Shown one piece after another: positions 16,227-23,868 of a stretch of DNA of 64,000 nt. The notes below the pieces were generated by a model. That model made no database searches, had not been told where the DNA came from, and saw nothing but the letters and a program-made list of their open reading frames with translations. Location: contig NZ_CP108644.1 of NCBI RefSeq assembly GCF_041435495.1, positions 5,441,501-5,505,500 of the forward strand. The letters run 5' to 3'. Positions within the stretch are counted from its first letter, which is position 1, and each line of letters begins with the position of its first letter. The stretch comes from Streptomyces sp. NBC_01116 (GTDB lineage: Bacteria; Actinomycetota; Actinomycetes; Streptomycetales; Streptomycetaceae). The position numbers and the translations under genes are program-made.

Positions 16227-16355
16227 TCAGCGGATGCCGAGGGCGAACATCGCCACCAGCATCGCCAGCGCCAGCAGGACGCCGGCTCTGCGCATCATGG
16301 CCTGGGCGTCGCGCAGTTCCTTCGGCGGCTTGTTCTCGGGGTCGGACCACAGCAT
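16227..16355 (-). CDS. mmpB: small membrane protein, MmpB-like
   Basis: A 42-residue ORF starting MLWSDPENKPPKELRDAQ, with one membrane helix at about residues 24-40 (AGVLLALAMLVAMFALG) and a short C-terminal IR. The acidic/proline N-terminus and the position between maf and accE match the conserved streptomycete protein called morphogenic membrane protein MmpB. It would sit with the N-terminus in the cytoplasm if it follows a positive-inside rule by the RR before the helix. Ortholog naming is from memory of the family. Confidence 0.7.
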   Translation of the reverse strand: MLWSDPENKPPKELRDAQAMMRRAGVLLALAMLVAMFALGIR

Positions 16356-16442
16356 GCTCCCGATCCTGCTGCGCCGCCCGCCCCTACGCCTGAGTACGGG
16401 TACTCAAAGCCGCCCCCGTGCGGACGGGGACGGCTTCGCGCC

Positions 16443-16649
16443 TCAGGCCGGCCAGTACGTCCGCGCCCAGGCCCGGGGGCCCGGCTGCGGGCTGCCGCCC
16501 CGGGCGATGCGCCCCGGGTCGGACCACTGCTCGGGCGGCAGCGGCGCGCCGGACGACACGGCGGACGCCGCCGCGGCGCGCGCCCGGACCACCGCCAGTG
16601 CGGCGGCCAGCTCCTCCGGGGTGGGGTTGCCCCGTACGACCCTGATCAT
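16443..16649 (-). CDS. accE: acyl-CoA carboxylase epsilon subunit
   Basis: A 68-residue protein, MIRVVRGNPTPEELAAALAVVRARAAAA then SGAPLPPEQWSDPGRIARG and ending RAWARTYWPA. This is the signature of the actinobacterial epsilon subunit, which binds the beta subunit and stimulates acyl-CoA carboxylase holoenzyme activity. It lies 35 bp after accB on the same strand. The N-terminal RGNPTPEELAAL and C-terminal W residues are the conserved parts of this otherwise variable family. Confidence 0.92.
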   Translation of the reverse strand: MIRVVRGNPTPEELAAALAVVRARAAAASAVSSGAPLPPEQWSDPGRIARGGSPQPGPRAWARTYWPA

Positions 16650-16684
16650 GGGCAGACCTTTCTGCGAGCGGCTGATGGGACCGG

Positions 16685-18265
16685 TCAGAGCGGGATGTTG
16701 CCGTGCTTCTTCGGAGGCAGGGATTCCCGCTTCGTCCGCAGTTGACGCAGCCCCTTGACGATATGGGCCCGGGTGTCGGACGGCATGACGACCGCGTCGA
16801 CGTAGCCGCGCTCGGCCGCCACGTACGGGTTGAGCAGCGCGTCCTCGTAGGCCGTCATCAGCTCGGCCTGCGTCGCGTCCGGGTCCTCGGCGGCGGCGAT
16901 GGTGCGGCGGTGCAGGATGTTCACCGCGCCCTGGGCGCCCATGACGGCGATCTGGGCGGTCGGCCAGGCCAGGTTCAGGTCCGCGCCCAGGTGCTTGGAG
17001 CCCATCACGTCGTACGCGCCGCCGAAGGCCTTGCGCGTGATGACGGTGATCAGCGGGACCGTCGCCTCCGCGTACGCGTAGATCAGCTTCGCGCCGCGCC
17101 GGATGATGCCGCCGTACTCCTGGTCCACGCCCGGCAGGAAGCCCGGCACGTCCACGAAGGTGACGACGGGGACGTTGAACGCGTCGCAGGTGCGGACGAA
17201 GCGCGCCGCCTTCTCGCTGGCGTTGATGTCCAGGCAGCCGGCGAACTGCATCGGCTGGTTGGCGACGATGCCGACCGGGTGGCCCTCGACCCGGCCGAAT
17301 CCGGTGATGATGTTCGGCGCGAACAGGGCCTGGGTCTCCAGGAACTCGCCGTCGTCCAGCACGTGCTCGATCGCGGTGTGCATGTCGTACGGCTGGTTCG
17401 CCGAGTCCGGGATGAGCGTGTCCAGCTCGCGGTCCTCGTCGGTGGTGGCGAGGTCGGCCTCCTCCGGGAAGGCCGGGGCCTCGGAGAGGTTGTTCGACGG
17501 GAGGTAGGACAGCAGGGACTTGACGTACTCGATGGCGTCCTTCTCGTCGCCCGCCATGTGGTGCGCCACCCCGGAGGTGGTGTTGTGCGTACGGGCGCCG
17601 CCCAGCTCCTCGAAGCCGACGTCCTCGCCGGTGACCGTCTTGATGACGTCGGGGCCGGTGATGAACATGTGCGAGGTCTGGTCGACCATCACCGTGAAGT
17701 CGGTGATCGCGGGGGAGTAGACCGCACCGCCCGCGCACGGCCCGACGATCAGCGAGATCTGCGGGATCACCCCGGAGGCGTGCACGTTGCGGCGGAAGAT
17801 CTCGGCGAACAGGCCGAGCGCGACGACGCCTTCCTGGATCCGCGCGCCGCCGCCGTCGTTGATGCCGATGACCGGGCAGCCGGTCTTCAGCGCGAAGTCC
17901 ATGACCTTGACGATCTTCTCGCCGTAGACCTCGCCGAGCGAACCGCCGAAGATGGTGAAGTCCTGCGAGTACACGCAGACCGGGCGGCCGTCGACCGTGC
18001 CGTAGCCGGTGACGACACCGTCCCCGTACGGGCGGTTCTTCTCGATGCCGAAGTTGGTGGAGCGGTGCCGGGCGAACTCGTCGAGCTCCACGAAGGAGCC
18101 CTCGTCCAGCAGCAGCTCGACCCGCTCACGGGCCGTCAGCTTGCCCTTGGCGTGCTGCTTCTCGACCGCGCGGGCCGAACCGGCGTGCGTCGCCTCGTCG
18201 ATGCGGCGCGTCAGGTCCGCGAGCTTGCCCGCGGTGGTGTGGATGTCGCTTAGCGGCTCGGACAT
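16685..18265 (-). CDS. accB: acyl-CoA (propionyl/acetyl) carboxylase beta subunit
   Basis: A 526-residue carboxyltransferase beta chain of the PccB/AccD5 type: transfers carboxyl from biotin to propionyl-CoA or acetyl-CoA. It shows AKGKLTARERVELLLDEGSFVE, DGVVTGYGTVDGRPVCVYSQDFTIFGGSLGE, INDGGGARIQEGV, SLIVGPCAGGAVYSPAITDFTVMV with the first oxyanion Gly-Gly pair, and in the C-terminal half PGFLPGVDQEYGGIIRRGAKLIYAYAEATVPLITVITRKAFGGAYDVMGSKHLGADLN. The aspartate at the selectivity position (AKLIYAYAEATVP to GGAYDVM region) is consistent with propionyl/acetyl specificity. ATG 18265. Divergent from birA. Confidence 0.96.
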   Translation of the reverse strand: MSEPLSDIHTTAGKLADLTRRIDEATHAGSARAVEKQHAKGKLTARERVELLLDEGSFVELDEFARHRSTNFGIEKNRPYGDGVVTGYGTVDGRPVCVYSQDFTIFGGSLGEVYGEKIVKVMDFALKTGCPVIGINDGGGARIQEGVVALGLFAEIFRRNVHASGVIPQISLIVGPCAGGAVYSPAITDFTVMVDQTSHMFITGPDVIKTVTGEDVGFEELGGARTHNTTSGVAHHMAGDEKDAIEYVKSLLSYLPSNNLSEAPAFPEEADLATTDEDRELDTLIPDSANQPYDMHTAIEHVLDDGEFLETQALFAPNIITGFGRVEGHPVGIVANQPMQFAGCLDINASEKAARFVRTCDAFNVPVVTFVDVPGFLPGVDQEYGGIIRRGAKLIYAYAEATVPLITVITRKAFGGAYDVMGSKHLGADLNLAWPTAQIAVMGAQGAVNILHRRTIAAAEDPDATQAELMTAYEDALLNPYVAAERGYVDAVVMPSDTRAHIVKGLRQLRTKRESLPPKKHGNIPL

Positions 18266-18407
18266 CGGGGGGCGGCTCCCTGCCTGGTCACGGGGACGAC
18301 GTCTGGCACCGGTCACGGGGGGACGGCCAGCCGTCAGTCCGGCTCTGGCTACTGACTCGTAGGGTATCGGCGCGCCTCCGGAAAGGCAGTGCGTCCTTTG
18401 CCACACC

Positions 18408-18413
18408 TAGGCT
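18408..18413 (+). promoter_or_regulatory. -10 box of birA, leaderless
   Basis: TAGGCT ends 7 nt before ATG 18421 and there is no Shine-Dalgarno sequence, so the transcript probably starts at or next to the A of the ATG. Confidence 0.5.
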
Positions 18414-18420
18414 GGGTTGC

Positions 18421-19290
18421 ATGACACCACCGGATGCGCCACACAACCGCTGGTCGGATCTCGACCGGCCGCCCCTCAACGTGACCGCGCTGCGGCGCGG
18501 GCTGCTGCGGCCGGGCACGCTGTGGACGTCGCTGGAGGTCGTGGAGTCCACCGGATCCACCAACACCGACCTCGCCGGGCGGGCCCGTGGCGGGGCGGCG
18601 GCCGAGGGCACGGTGCTGGTCGCCGAGGAGCAGACCGCGGGGCGCGGACGGCTGGAGCGGACCTGGACCGCACCGCCCCGCTCCGGGCTGTTCTTCTCCG
18701 TCCACCTGGAGCCCGGCGACATCCCCGTGGAGCGGTGGGGGTGGGTGCCGCTGCTGGCCGGGGTCGCCGCCGCGACCGGGCTCGCGAAGTCGGCCGGCGT
18801 CGACATGTCGCTGAAGTGGCCCAACGACCTGCTGGTCACGATCGAGGGGCAGGAGCGCAAGACGGGCGGCATCCTCGGCGAGTTCGCGGGGGACGGCATC
18901 GTCGTGGGCCTCGGCATCAACGTCTCGCTCCGTGCCGACGAGCTGCCCGCCCCCACCGCCGGGTCGCTGGCGCTCGCCGGAGCGGTCTCCACCGACCGCG
19001 AGACCCTGCTGCGCGCCGTCCTGCGCTCGCTGGAGGACTGGTACGGCCGGTGGAAGGCGGCGGACGGCGACGCGGCCGCGAGCGGGCTCCAGGCCGCCTA
19101 CGCGGCGGGCTGCGCGACGCTGGACCGGACCGTGCGGGCGGAGCTGCCGGGGGGTGCGTCCCTGGTCGGCGAGGCGGTCGCGATCGACGGGGACGGGCGT
19201 CTCGTCCTCTCCACCGAGGACGGGCTCCAGCGGCCGGTGTCGGCCGGGGACATCGTCCACCTGCGCGGCGCGGCGGGCGGCCTGACCTGA
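18421..19290 (+). CDS. birA: biotin--[acetyl-CoA-carboxylase] ligase
   Basis: A 289-residue monofunctional biotin protein ligase, without the DNA-binding domain of E. coli BirA. It activates biotin with ATP to biotinyl-5'-AMP and attaches it to the BCCP lysine. Motifs: EVVESTGSTNTDLAGRAR, VLVAEEQTAGRGRLERTWTAPP (the GRGRxxRxW biotinyl-AMP loop near 76-84), LFFSVHLEP, LKWPNDLLV, KTGGILGEF, IVVGLGINVS and a C-terminal SH3-like subdomain. Divergent from accB, and its natural substrate is the alpha subunit encoded a few genes away. Confidence 0.96.
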   Translation: MTPPDAPHNRWSDLDRPPLNVTALRRGLLRPGTLWTSLEVVESTGSTNTDLAGRARGGAAAEGTVLVAEEQTAGRGRLERTWTAPPRSGLFFSVHLEPGDIPVERWGWVPLLAGVAAATGLAKSAGVDMSLKWPNDLLVTIEGQERKTGGILGEFAGDGIVVGLGINVSLRADELPAPTAGSLALAGAVSTDRETLLRAVLRSLEDWYGRWKAADGDAAASGLQAAYAAGCATLDRTVRAELPGGASLVGEAVAIDGDGRLVLSTEDGLQRPVSAGDIVHLRGAAGGLT

Positions 19291-19468
19291 TCGGCCGTGC
19301 GCCCCCGCCGGGCGTACCGGTGGATACCGCGTATGCCTGAGATGTCACGCGCGACGCACCGATGACGGACAACCAAGGACGTGAGCTGGGGCACACCTGC
19401 CGTATCGTTGAGGCGATCCAGCGACAGATCGGCAGGGCAGTGCGCAGGGAACGGGCAGGAGGCGGCTG

Positions 19469-20668
19469 GTGACCGTCGGCGACACGACGTCCGGCGCGGG
19501 TGAGGAGCCCGGGCCCGACTCCTCGGTCCACGCCACACCCCACCACGAGGTCGACCACACGGTGGAACCGACCGACGACCCCCTCGCCATCCGCCTCGAA
19601 GCGCTGATCCTGGGGGCCGACCGGCGCTACACGCCCTTCCAGGCGGCCCGCACCGCCGGGGTCTCGATGGACCTGGCCTCCCGGTTCTGGCGGGCCATGG
19701 GCTTCGCCGACATCGGCCAGGCCAAGGCGCTCACCGAGGCGGACGTGCTCGCCCTGCGGCGGCTCGCCGGTCTCGTCGAGGCGGGGCTGCTCAGCGAGCC
19801 GATGGCGATCCAGGTCGCCCGTTCCACCGGGCAGACCACCGCCCGGCTGGCCGAGTGGCAGATCGACTCGTTCCTGGAGGGGCTGACCGAGCCGCCCGAG
19901 CCCGGCATGACCCGCACCGAGGTCACGTATCCGCTGATCGAGCTGTTGCTCCCGGAGCTCCAGGAGTTCCTCGTCTACGTGTGGCGGCGCCAGCTCGCCG
20001 CCGCCACCGGCCGGGTCGTGCAGGCCGCGGACGACGAGGAGATGGTCGACCGGCGGCTCGCCGTCGGCTTCGCGGACCTGGTCGGCTTCACCCGGCTGAC
20101 CCGGCGCCTGGAGGAGGAGGAGCTCGGCGAGCTGGTCGAGTCCTTCGAGACGACCGCCGCCGACCTGGTCGCGGCCCACGGCGGGCGGCTCATCAAGACC
20201 CTCGGCGACGAGGTCCTCTTCGCCGCCGACGACGCGGGCACCGCCGCCGAGATAGCGCTCCGGCTGATCGAGGCCATGTCCCAGGACGAGACGATGCCCG
20301 CCCTGCGGGTCGGCATCGCCTTCGGCACGGTCACCACCCGGATGGGCGATGTCTTCGGCACCACGGTGAACCTCGCCAGCCGGCTCACCTCGATAGCGCC
20401 GAAGGACGCCGTCCTGGTCGACGGGGCGTTCGCCAAGGAGCTGGTCCGGCACGGTGAGGCCCCGGAGTCCGAGGCACAGGCCGCCGAGGCCGTCGCGGCC
20501 GCCGCCGAGCGGGCCCGGGTCGCGGAGAAGGAGGGCCGCGAGCCCGACGACGAGCCGCCGCTGCCCACGTACCGCTTCGGGCTCCAGCCGATGTGGCAGC
20601 GCCCGGTGCGCGGGCTCGGCGTGGTGGAGCCGTGGCTGCTGGCCCGGCGGGGGAAGACCGGCTCCTGA
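19469..20668 (+). CDS. cya: class III adenylate cyclase
   Basis: A 399-residue cytoplasmic adenylate cyclase. Residues about 40-120 form a MerR-like regulatory module (YTPFQAARTAGVSMDLASRFWRAMGF, ALTEADVLALRRLAGL) as in actinobacterial cyclases with the adenylate cyclase regulatory domain. The catalytic domain (about 195-330) shows VGFADLVGFTRLT with metal-binding aspartates, HGGRLIKTLGDEVLF with the second Asp and the Lys, ALRVGIAFGTVTTRMGDVFGTTVNLASRL. GTG 19469 has AGGAGG 6 nt upstream. It makes cAMP, which in streptomycetes acts with Crp during germination and secondary metabolism. Confidence 0.95.
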   Translation: MTVGDTTSGAGEEPGPDSSVHATPHHEVDHTVEPTDDPLAIRLEALILGADRRYTPFQAARTAGVSMDLASRFWRAMGFADIGQAKALTEADVLALRRLAGLVEAGLLSEPMAIQVARSTGQTTARLAEWQIDSFLEGLTEPPEPGMTRTEVTYPLIELLLPELQEFLVYVWRRQLAAATGRVVQAADDEEMVDRRLAVGFADLVGFTRLTRRLEEEELGELVESFETTAADLVAAHGGRLIKTLGDEVLFAADDAGTAAEIALRLIEAMSQDETMPALRVGIAFGTVTTRMGDVFGTTVNLASRLTSIAPKDAVLVDGAFAKELVRHGEAPESEAQAAEAVAAAAERARVAEKEGREPDDEPPLPTYRFGLQPMWQRPVRGLGVVEPWLLARRGKTGS

Positions 20669-20839
20669 ACGCGGCCCGCCCCCGCGACGCGCCGCTGCCG
20701 TCCGGCCTCTGTCGCTCGTCGCTGCCGCCCTCGCCGCTGCCGTCACGCCTCCGCCCCGGTCGTCACGTCCTCGTCCCCGCCCCGCCCTGCCCCGCACCCC
20801 GCCCCCGGCCCGCTCTGTCGGGGGCGGGGGCTTCCTGTC

Positions 20840-20866
20840 TAGGATCCGTGACGGTAACGCTCGTTA
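20840..20866 (+). promoter_or_regulatory. -10 box and TAACG/CGTTA operator of the enoyl-CoA hydratase gene
   Basis: TAGGAT at 20840-20845 is followed 9 nt later by TAACG-CT-CGTTA (20855-20866), a dyad of the kind read by TetR-type repressors, at the expected transcription start. ATG is at 20895. Confidence 0.5.
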
Positions 20867-20894
20867 ACAGGCCGTCCATGACAGGGGTGCAGCC

Positions 20895-21707
20895 ATGACC
20901 GTCACGTCCGAGCAGCGGTTCGGGGAGTTCGTCGTCGTCCGACGGCACGAGGGGCAGGACCACGTTGCCGAGCTGGTCCTCGACCGGCCCAAGGCCATGA
21001 ACGCCGTCTCCACCGACATGGCCCGCTCCATCGCCGCCGCCTGCGAGGCGCTCGGCGCCGACCGGGACGTCCGCGCCACCGTCCTGACCTCCAGCCACGA
21101 ACGGGCCTTCTGCGTGGGTGCGGACCTCAAGGAGCGCAACTCCTTCACCGACGCCGACCTCGTACGCCAGCGGCCCACCGCCCGGGCCGCCTACACCGGG
21201 GTCCTGGAGCTGCCCATGCCGGTGATCGCCGCCGTGCACGGCTTCGCCCTCGGCGGCGGCTTCGAACTCGCCCTCGCCTGCGATGTGATCGTCGCCGACG
21301 CCACCGCCGTGGTCGGGCTGCCCGAGGTGTCCGTGGGCGTCATCCCGGGCGGCGGCGGCACACAGCTGCTGCCGCGCCGGGTGGGGGCGGCGCGCGCCGC
21401 CGAGCTGGTGTTCAGCGCCCGCCGGGTCGGGGCCGCCGAGGCGCGCGGGCTGGGGCTGGTCGACGAGCTGGTCGAGGCGGGCCGGGACCGCGAGGAGGCC
21501 CTCGCGCTGGGCGGCCGGATCGCCGCCAACTCGCCGGTCGGGCTGCGTGCGGCCAAGAAGGCGCTGCGGCTGGGGCAGGGGCTCGACCTGCGGGCGGGCC
21601 TGGAGGTCGAGGACGCGGCCTGGCGGTCGGTGGCCTTCTCCGGGGACCGGGCGGAGGGGGTGGCCGCGTTCAACGAGAAGAGGCGGCCCGACTGGCCCGG
21701 TGAGTGA
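20895..21707 (+). CDS. enoyl-CoA hydratase/isomerase family protein
   Basis: A 270-residue crotonase-family protein. Motifs: VAELVLDRPKAMNAVSTDM, TVLTSSHERAFCVGADLKERNSF (first oxyanion-hole segment), VIAAVHGFALGGGFELALACDVIVADATAVVGLPEVSVGVIPGGGGTQLLPRRVG with the oxyanion Gly and the catalytic Glu in the GLPE segment, and the C-terminal trimerisation helices. It would hydrate trans-2-enoyl-CoA in beta-oxidation or act on a related acyl-CoA. It stands alone, with its own TetR-like operator upstream, suggesting control by an acyl-CoA-responsive repressor located elsewhere. Confidence 0.93.
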   Translation: MTVTSEQRFGEFVVVRRHEGQDHVAELVLDRPKAMNAVSTDMARSIAAACEALGADRDVRATVLTSSHERAFCVGADLKERNSFTDADLVRQRPTARAAYTGVLELPMPVIAAVHGFALGGGFELALACDVIVADATAVVGLPEVSVGVIPGGGGTQLLPRRVGAARAAELVFSARRVGAAEARGLGLVDELVEAGRDREEALALGGRIAANSPVGLRAAKKALRLGQGLDLRAGLEVEDAAWRSVAFSGDRAEGVAAFNEKRRPDWPGE

Positions 21708-21720
21708 ACCGGGGCATCGG

Positions 21721-21733
21721 TTACGCGGAGTGA
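21721..21733 (+). promoter_or_regulatory. BldD-type box upstream of the GGDEF gene
   Basis: TTACGCGGAGTGA matches TNACNC(A/T)GNGTNA at all fixed positions except the central A/T, about 80 bp before the ATG at 21813. BldD represses several diguanylate cyclase genes in streptomycetes. Confidence 0.55.
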
Positions 21734-21812
21734 GTGCGCTTCCGGGGAAATAGTTGAAATTAGTTACGCTTCAAACTGATCAAAAGGGGACAAATCTACA
21801 TAAGCTGGAGCA

Positions 21813-22967
21813 ATGGGTGGTGACGATGAGCGGCTACGGGCCGTGGTTTCGCTGGCGCAGACCATGGCCGCGGCCTACACGCCGCGCGAATCGTGGCGGG
21901 CCGCGGCGCTGGGCGCCTGCGAGGCGCTGAGCGGCAGTTTCGCCGCGCTCTCCGTGTGGGAGCGGGACCGGGGCAGACTGCGGGTGCTGGTGAACGCGGG
22001 CCAACGGGCCGAGGGGGAGGAGGAGTTCCCCGAGGAGGAGGCCTACCCGGTCCATGAGTTCCCGGAGATCACCGAGTTCCTGCACGAGCGCTGGGCGGGT
22101 GGCGGCGAGCCCGACGCCTGGGTGGAGACCGCCGACGGGCAGCCCGGCGCGGGCGGTCCGGCGCGCGGCGCCCGCCCGTACTGCCACCAGCGGGTCGCGG
22201 CGCTCCGGCGGCGCGGCCGGAGCTGCTGTGTGGTCGCGCCGATCGTGCTGCACGGCCGGGCGTGGGGCGAGCTGTACGTGGCGCGGCCGGCCGGGCAGCC
22301 CGTCTTCGACCGGGCCGACGCGGACTTCGCGACCGTGCTCGCCGCCGTCGTGGCCTCCGGGATCGCCCAGACCGAGCGCCTGGAGGAGGTCCGCAAGCTG
22401 GCCTTCACCGACCCGCTGACCGGTCTGGCGAACCGCCGCGCGGTCGACATCCGGCTCGACGAGGCCATCGAGCGGCACCGCGTCGACGACACGGTCGTCA
22501 GCCTCGTCGTCTGCGACCTGAACGGCCTCAAGGCGGTGAACGACACCCACGGCCACGCCGTCGGCGACCGCCTGCTGGAACGTTTCGGCTCGGTGCTGTC
22601 CCTGTGCGGGGCGATGCTGCCGGAGGCGCTGGCGGCCCGGCTGGGCGGCGACGAGTTCTGCCTGCTCGCGACGGGCCCCCCGGCCGACGCGGTGGTCGGC
22701 GTCGCCACCGAGCTGTGCGACCGGGCGGCGGTGATCGAGCTGGGCGACGGGGTCGCCTGCGGGGTCGCCTCCACCGGCGACCCGATCGGCCCGGTGCGCT
22801 CCGCCCGCCGGCTGTTCCGGCTCGCGGACGCCGCCCAGTACCGGGCCAAGGCCGCGCGCTCGCCGGGTCCGGTGGTGGCCGGGCGGGACGGCGAGGTCAT
22901 CCGGCTCGCGGACTCCCCGCCGAAGTCCGCGCACGACCGGCGAAGGCTGCGCGGCAACCGGCCGTGA
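21813..22967 (+). CDS. cdgE: diguanylate cyclase with N-terminal GAF-like domain
   Basis: A 384-residue protein with a GAF-like sensor (about residues 5-190: VVSLAQTMAAAYTPRESWRAAALGACEAL, CCVVAPIVLHGRAWGELYVARP) and a GGDEF domain (about 200-350: LAFTDPLTGLANRRAVDIRL, VVCDLNGLKAVNDTHGHAVGDRLLERF, RLGGDEFCLL near 276-285). The intact GGDEF signature predicts c-di-GMP synthesis from GTP. A possible RxxD inhibitory site is not evident just upstream of GGDEF. The domain order, the hutH neighbour and the BldD-like box fit the CdgE orthologue, a name given with moderate certainty. A TAAGCT box at 21801-21806 is 6 nt before the ATG, while GGAG also sits 4 nt upstream. Confidence 0.9.
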   Translation: MGGDDERLRAVVSLAQTMAAAYTPRESWRAAALGACEALSGSFAALSVWERDRGRLRVLVNAGQRAEGEEEFPEEEAYPVHEFPEITEFLHERWAGGGEPDAWVETADGQPGAGGPARGARPYCHQRVAALRRRGRSCCVVAPIVLHGRAWGELYVARPAGQPVFDRADADFATVLAAVVASGIAQTERLEEVRKLAFTDPLTGLANRRAVDIRLDEAIERHRVDDTVVSLVVCDLNGLKAVNDTHGHAVGDRLLERFGSVLSLCGAMLPEALAARLGGDEFCLLATGPPADAVVGVATELCDRAAVIELGDGVACGVASTGDPIGPVRSARRLFRLADAAQYRAKAARSPGPVVAGRDGEVIRLADSPPKSAHDRRRLRGNRP

Positions 22968-22985
22968 CCCGCCACCGCTCGGGCC

Positions 22986-23723
22986 TCAGTGCGGTGGCGG
23001 CATCCGCTCCAGGGCGTTCTCCACGGTGCAGCCGCCCTCTCCGCGCATCCGCTGTACCCGGGACGGCACCCACACCTCGGTGGCGCCCGGGCTCACCCGG
23101 CCGAGGAGGCAGTCCTGCGGGTCGTAGCGGTCGCCCTCCACCGACAGGAGGACACCGACCCGGTCGGCGCCCGCCCTCACCTCGGTACGGATCGCCTCGT
23201 CCATGTCCAGCGCGGCGACCGCCCGGCGCACCTCTGCCTCGTCCACCCGGCCGCCCTCCGGCACCCGGGGGAGCTTCGCGCGCAGTTCCTCGTGCGGCAG
23301 CGCGGGCGGTTCGGGCGGCGGGGCGAAGGCCGGCCGGGGGCCGTCCGGGCAGTCCACGTCGCGCGGGTCCTCGCGCCACCGGGACTTCGGCGACACCCGG
23401 ACCGCGAAGCAGCGCCGTACGGTGACCGGCTCGGGGTCGAACGTCTGGTCGTACGCCGTGCCGTGCGTGCGGACGACCAGCTCGATGCCGTCCCCGTCGC
23501 GGGTCGAGGCGCCCTTCACCCGCAGCACCTCCACCCCCTCGACGCCGGAGGCGATGTACCCGACCTCCTCCGCCGTGCGCGGACGCTGACCGTAGAGCCG
23601 CTCGCCCGCCTTCCTGGCCACGTCCCGCGCGGAGTCCGCGGCCTCGCCCTCGGAGGACTGGAGCATTCCGCAGCCGGCGGCGGAGAACAGCAACAACGGT
23701 GCGAGCAGCAGGAGTCGACGCAT
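22986..23723 (-). CDS. putative lipoprotein
   Basis: A 245-residue protein with a lipoprotein signal: MRRLLLLAPLLLFSAAGC, with the lipidated Cys at 18. The mature part contains paired cysteines (VRRCFAV, DVDCPDG, PQDCLLG, GGCTVEN) and alternating acidic and proline-rich segments. ATG 23723 is chosen because it begins exactly at the signal peptide; longer frames read into the hutH promoter region. Divergent from hutH, convergent with the diguanylate cyclase gene, whose stop is only 18 bp away. Family not recognised; it is likely anchored to the outer face of the membrane. Confidence 0.82.
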   Translation of the reverse strand: MRRLLLLAPLLLFSAAGCGMLQSSEGEAADSARDVARKAGERLYGQRPRTAEEVGYIASGVEGVEVLRVKGASTRDGDGIELVVRTHGTAYDQTFDPEPVTVRRCFAVRVSPKSRWREDPRDVDCPDGPRPAFAPPPEPPALPHEELRAKLPRVPEGGRVDEAEVRRAVAALDMDEAIRTEVRAGADRVGVLLSVEGDRYDPQDCLLGRVSPGATEVWVPSRVQRMRGEGGCTVENALERMPPPH

Positions 23724-23868
23724 GCGTGCAGCCTCCCGGCAGCGCGCGCCGCGGGCAAGCCGCTCACGTACCCATGCGGAGTCGTGCCCGCACTCGTGCC
23801 GGTTCCGTAAGGGGCCCTGCACGGCACCACTAGTGACATGGCGGGTTTCAATACGTACGCTGCTGAAT

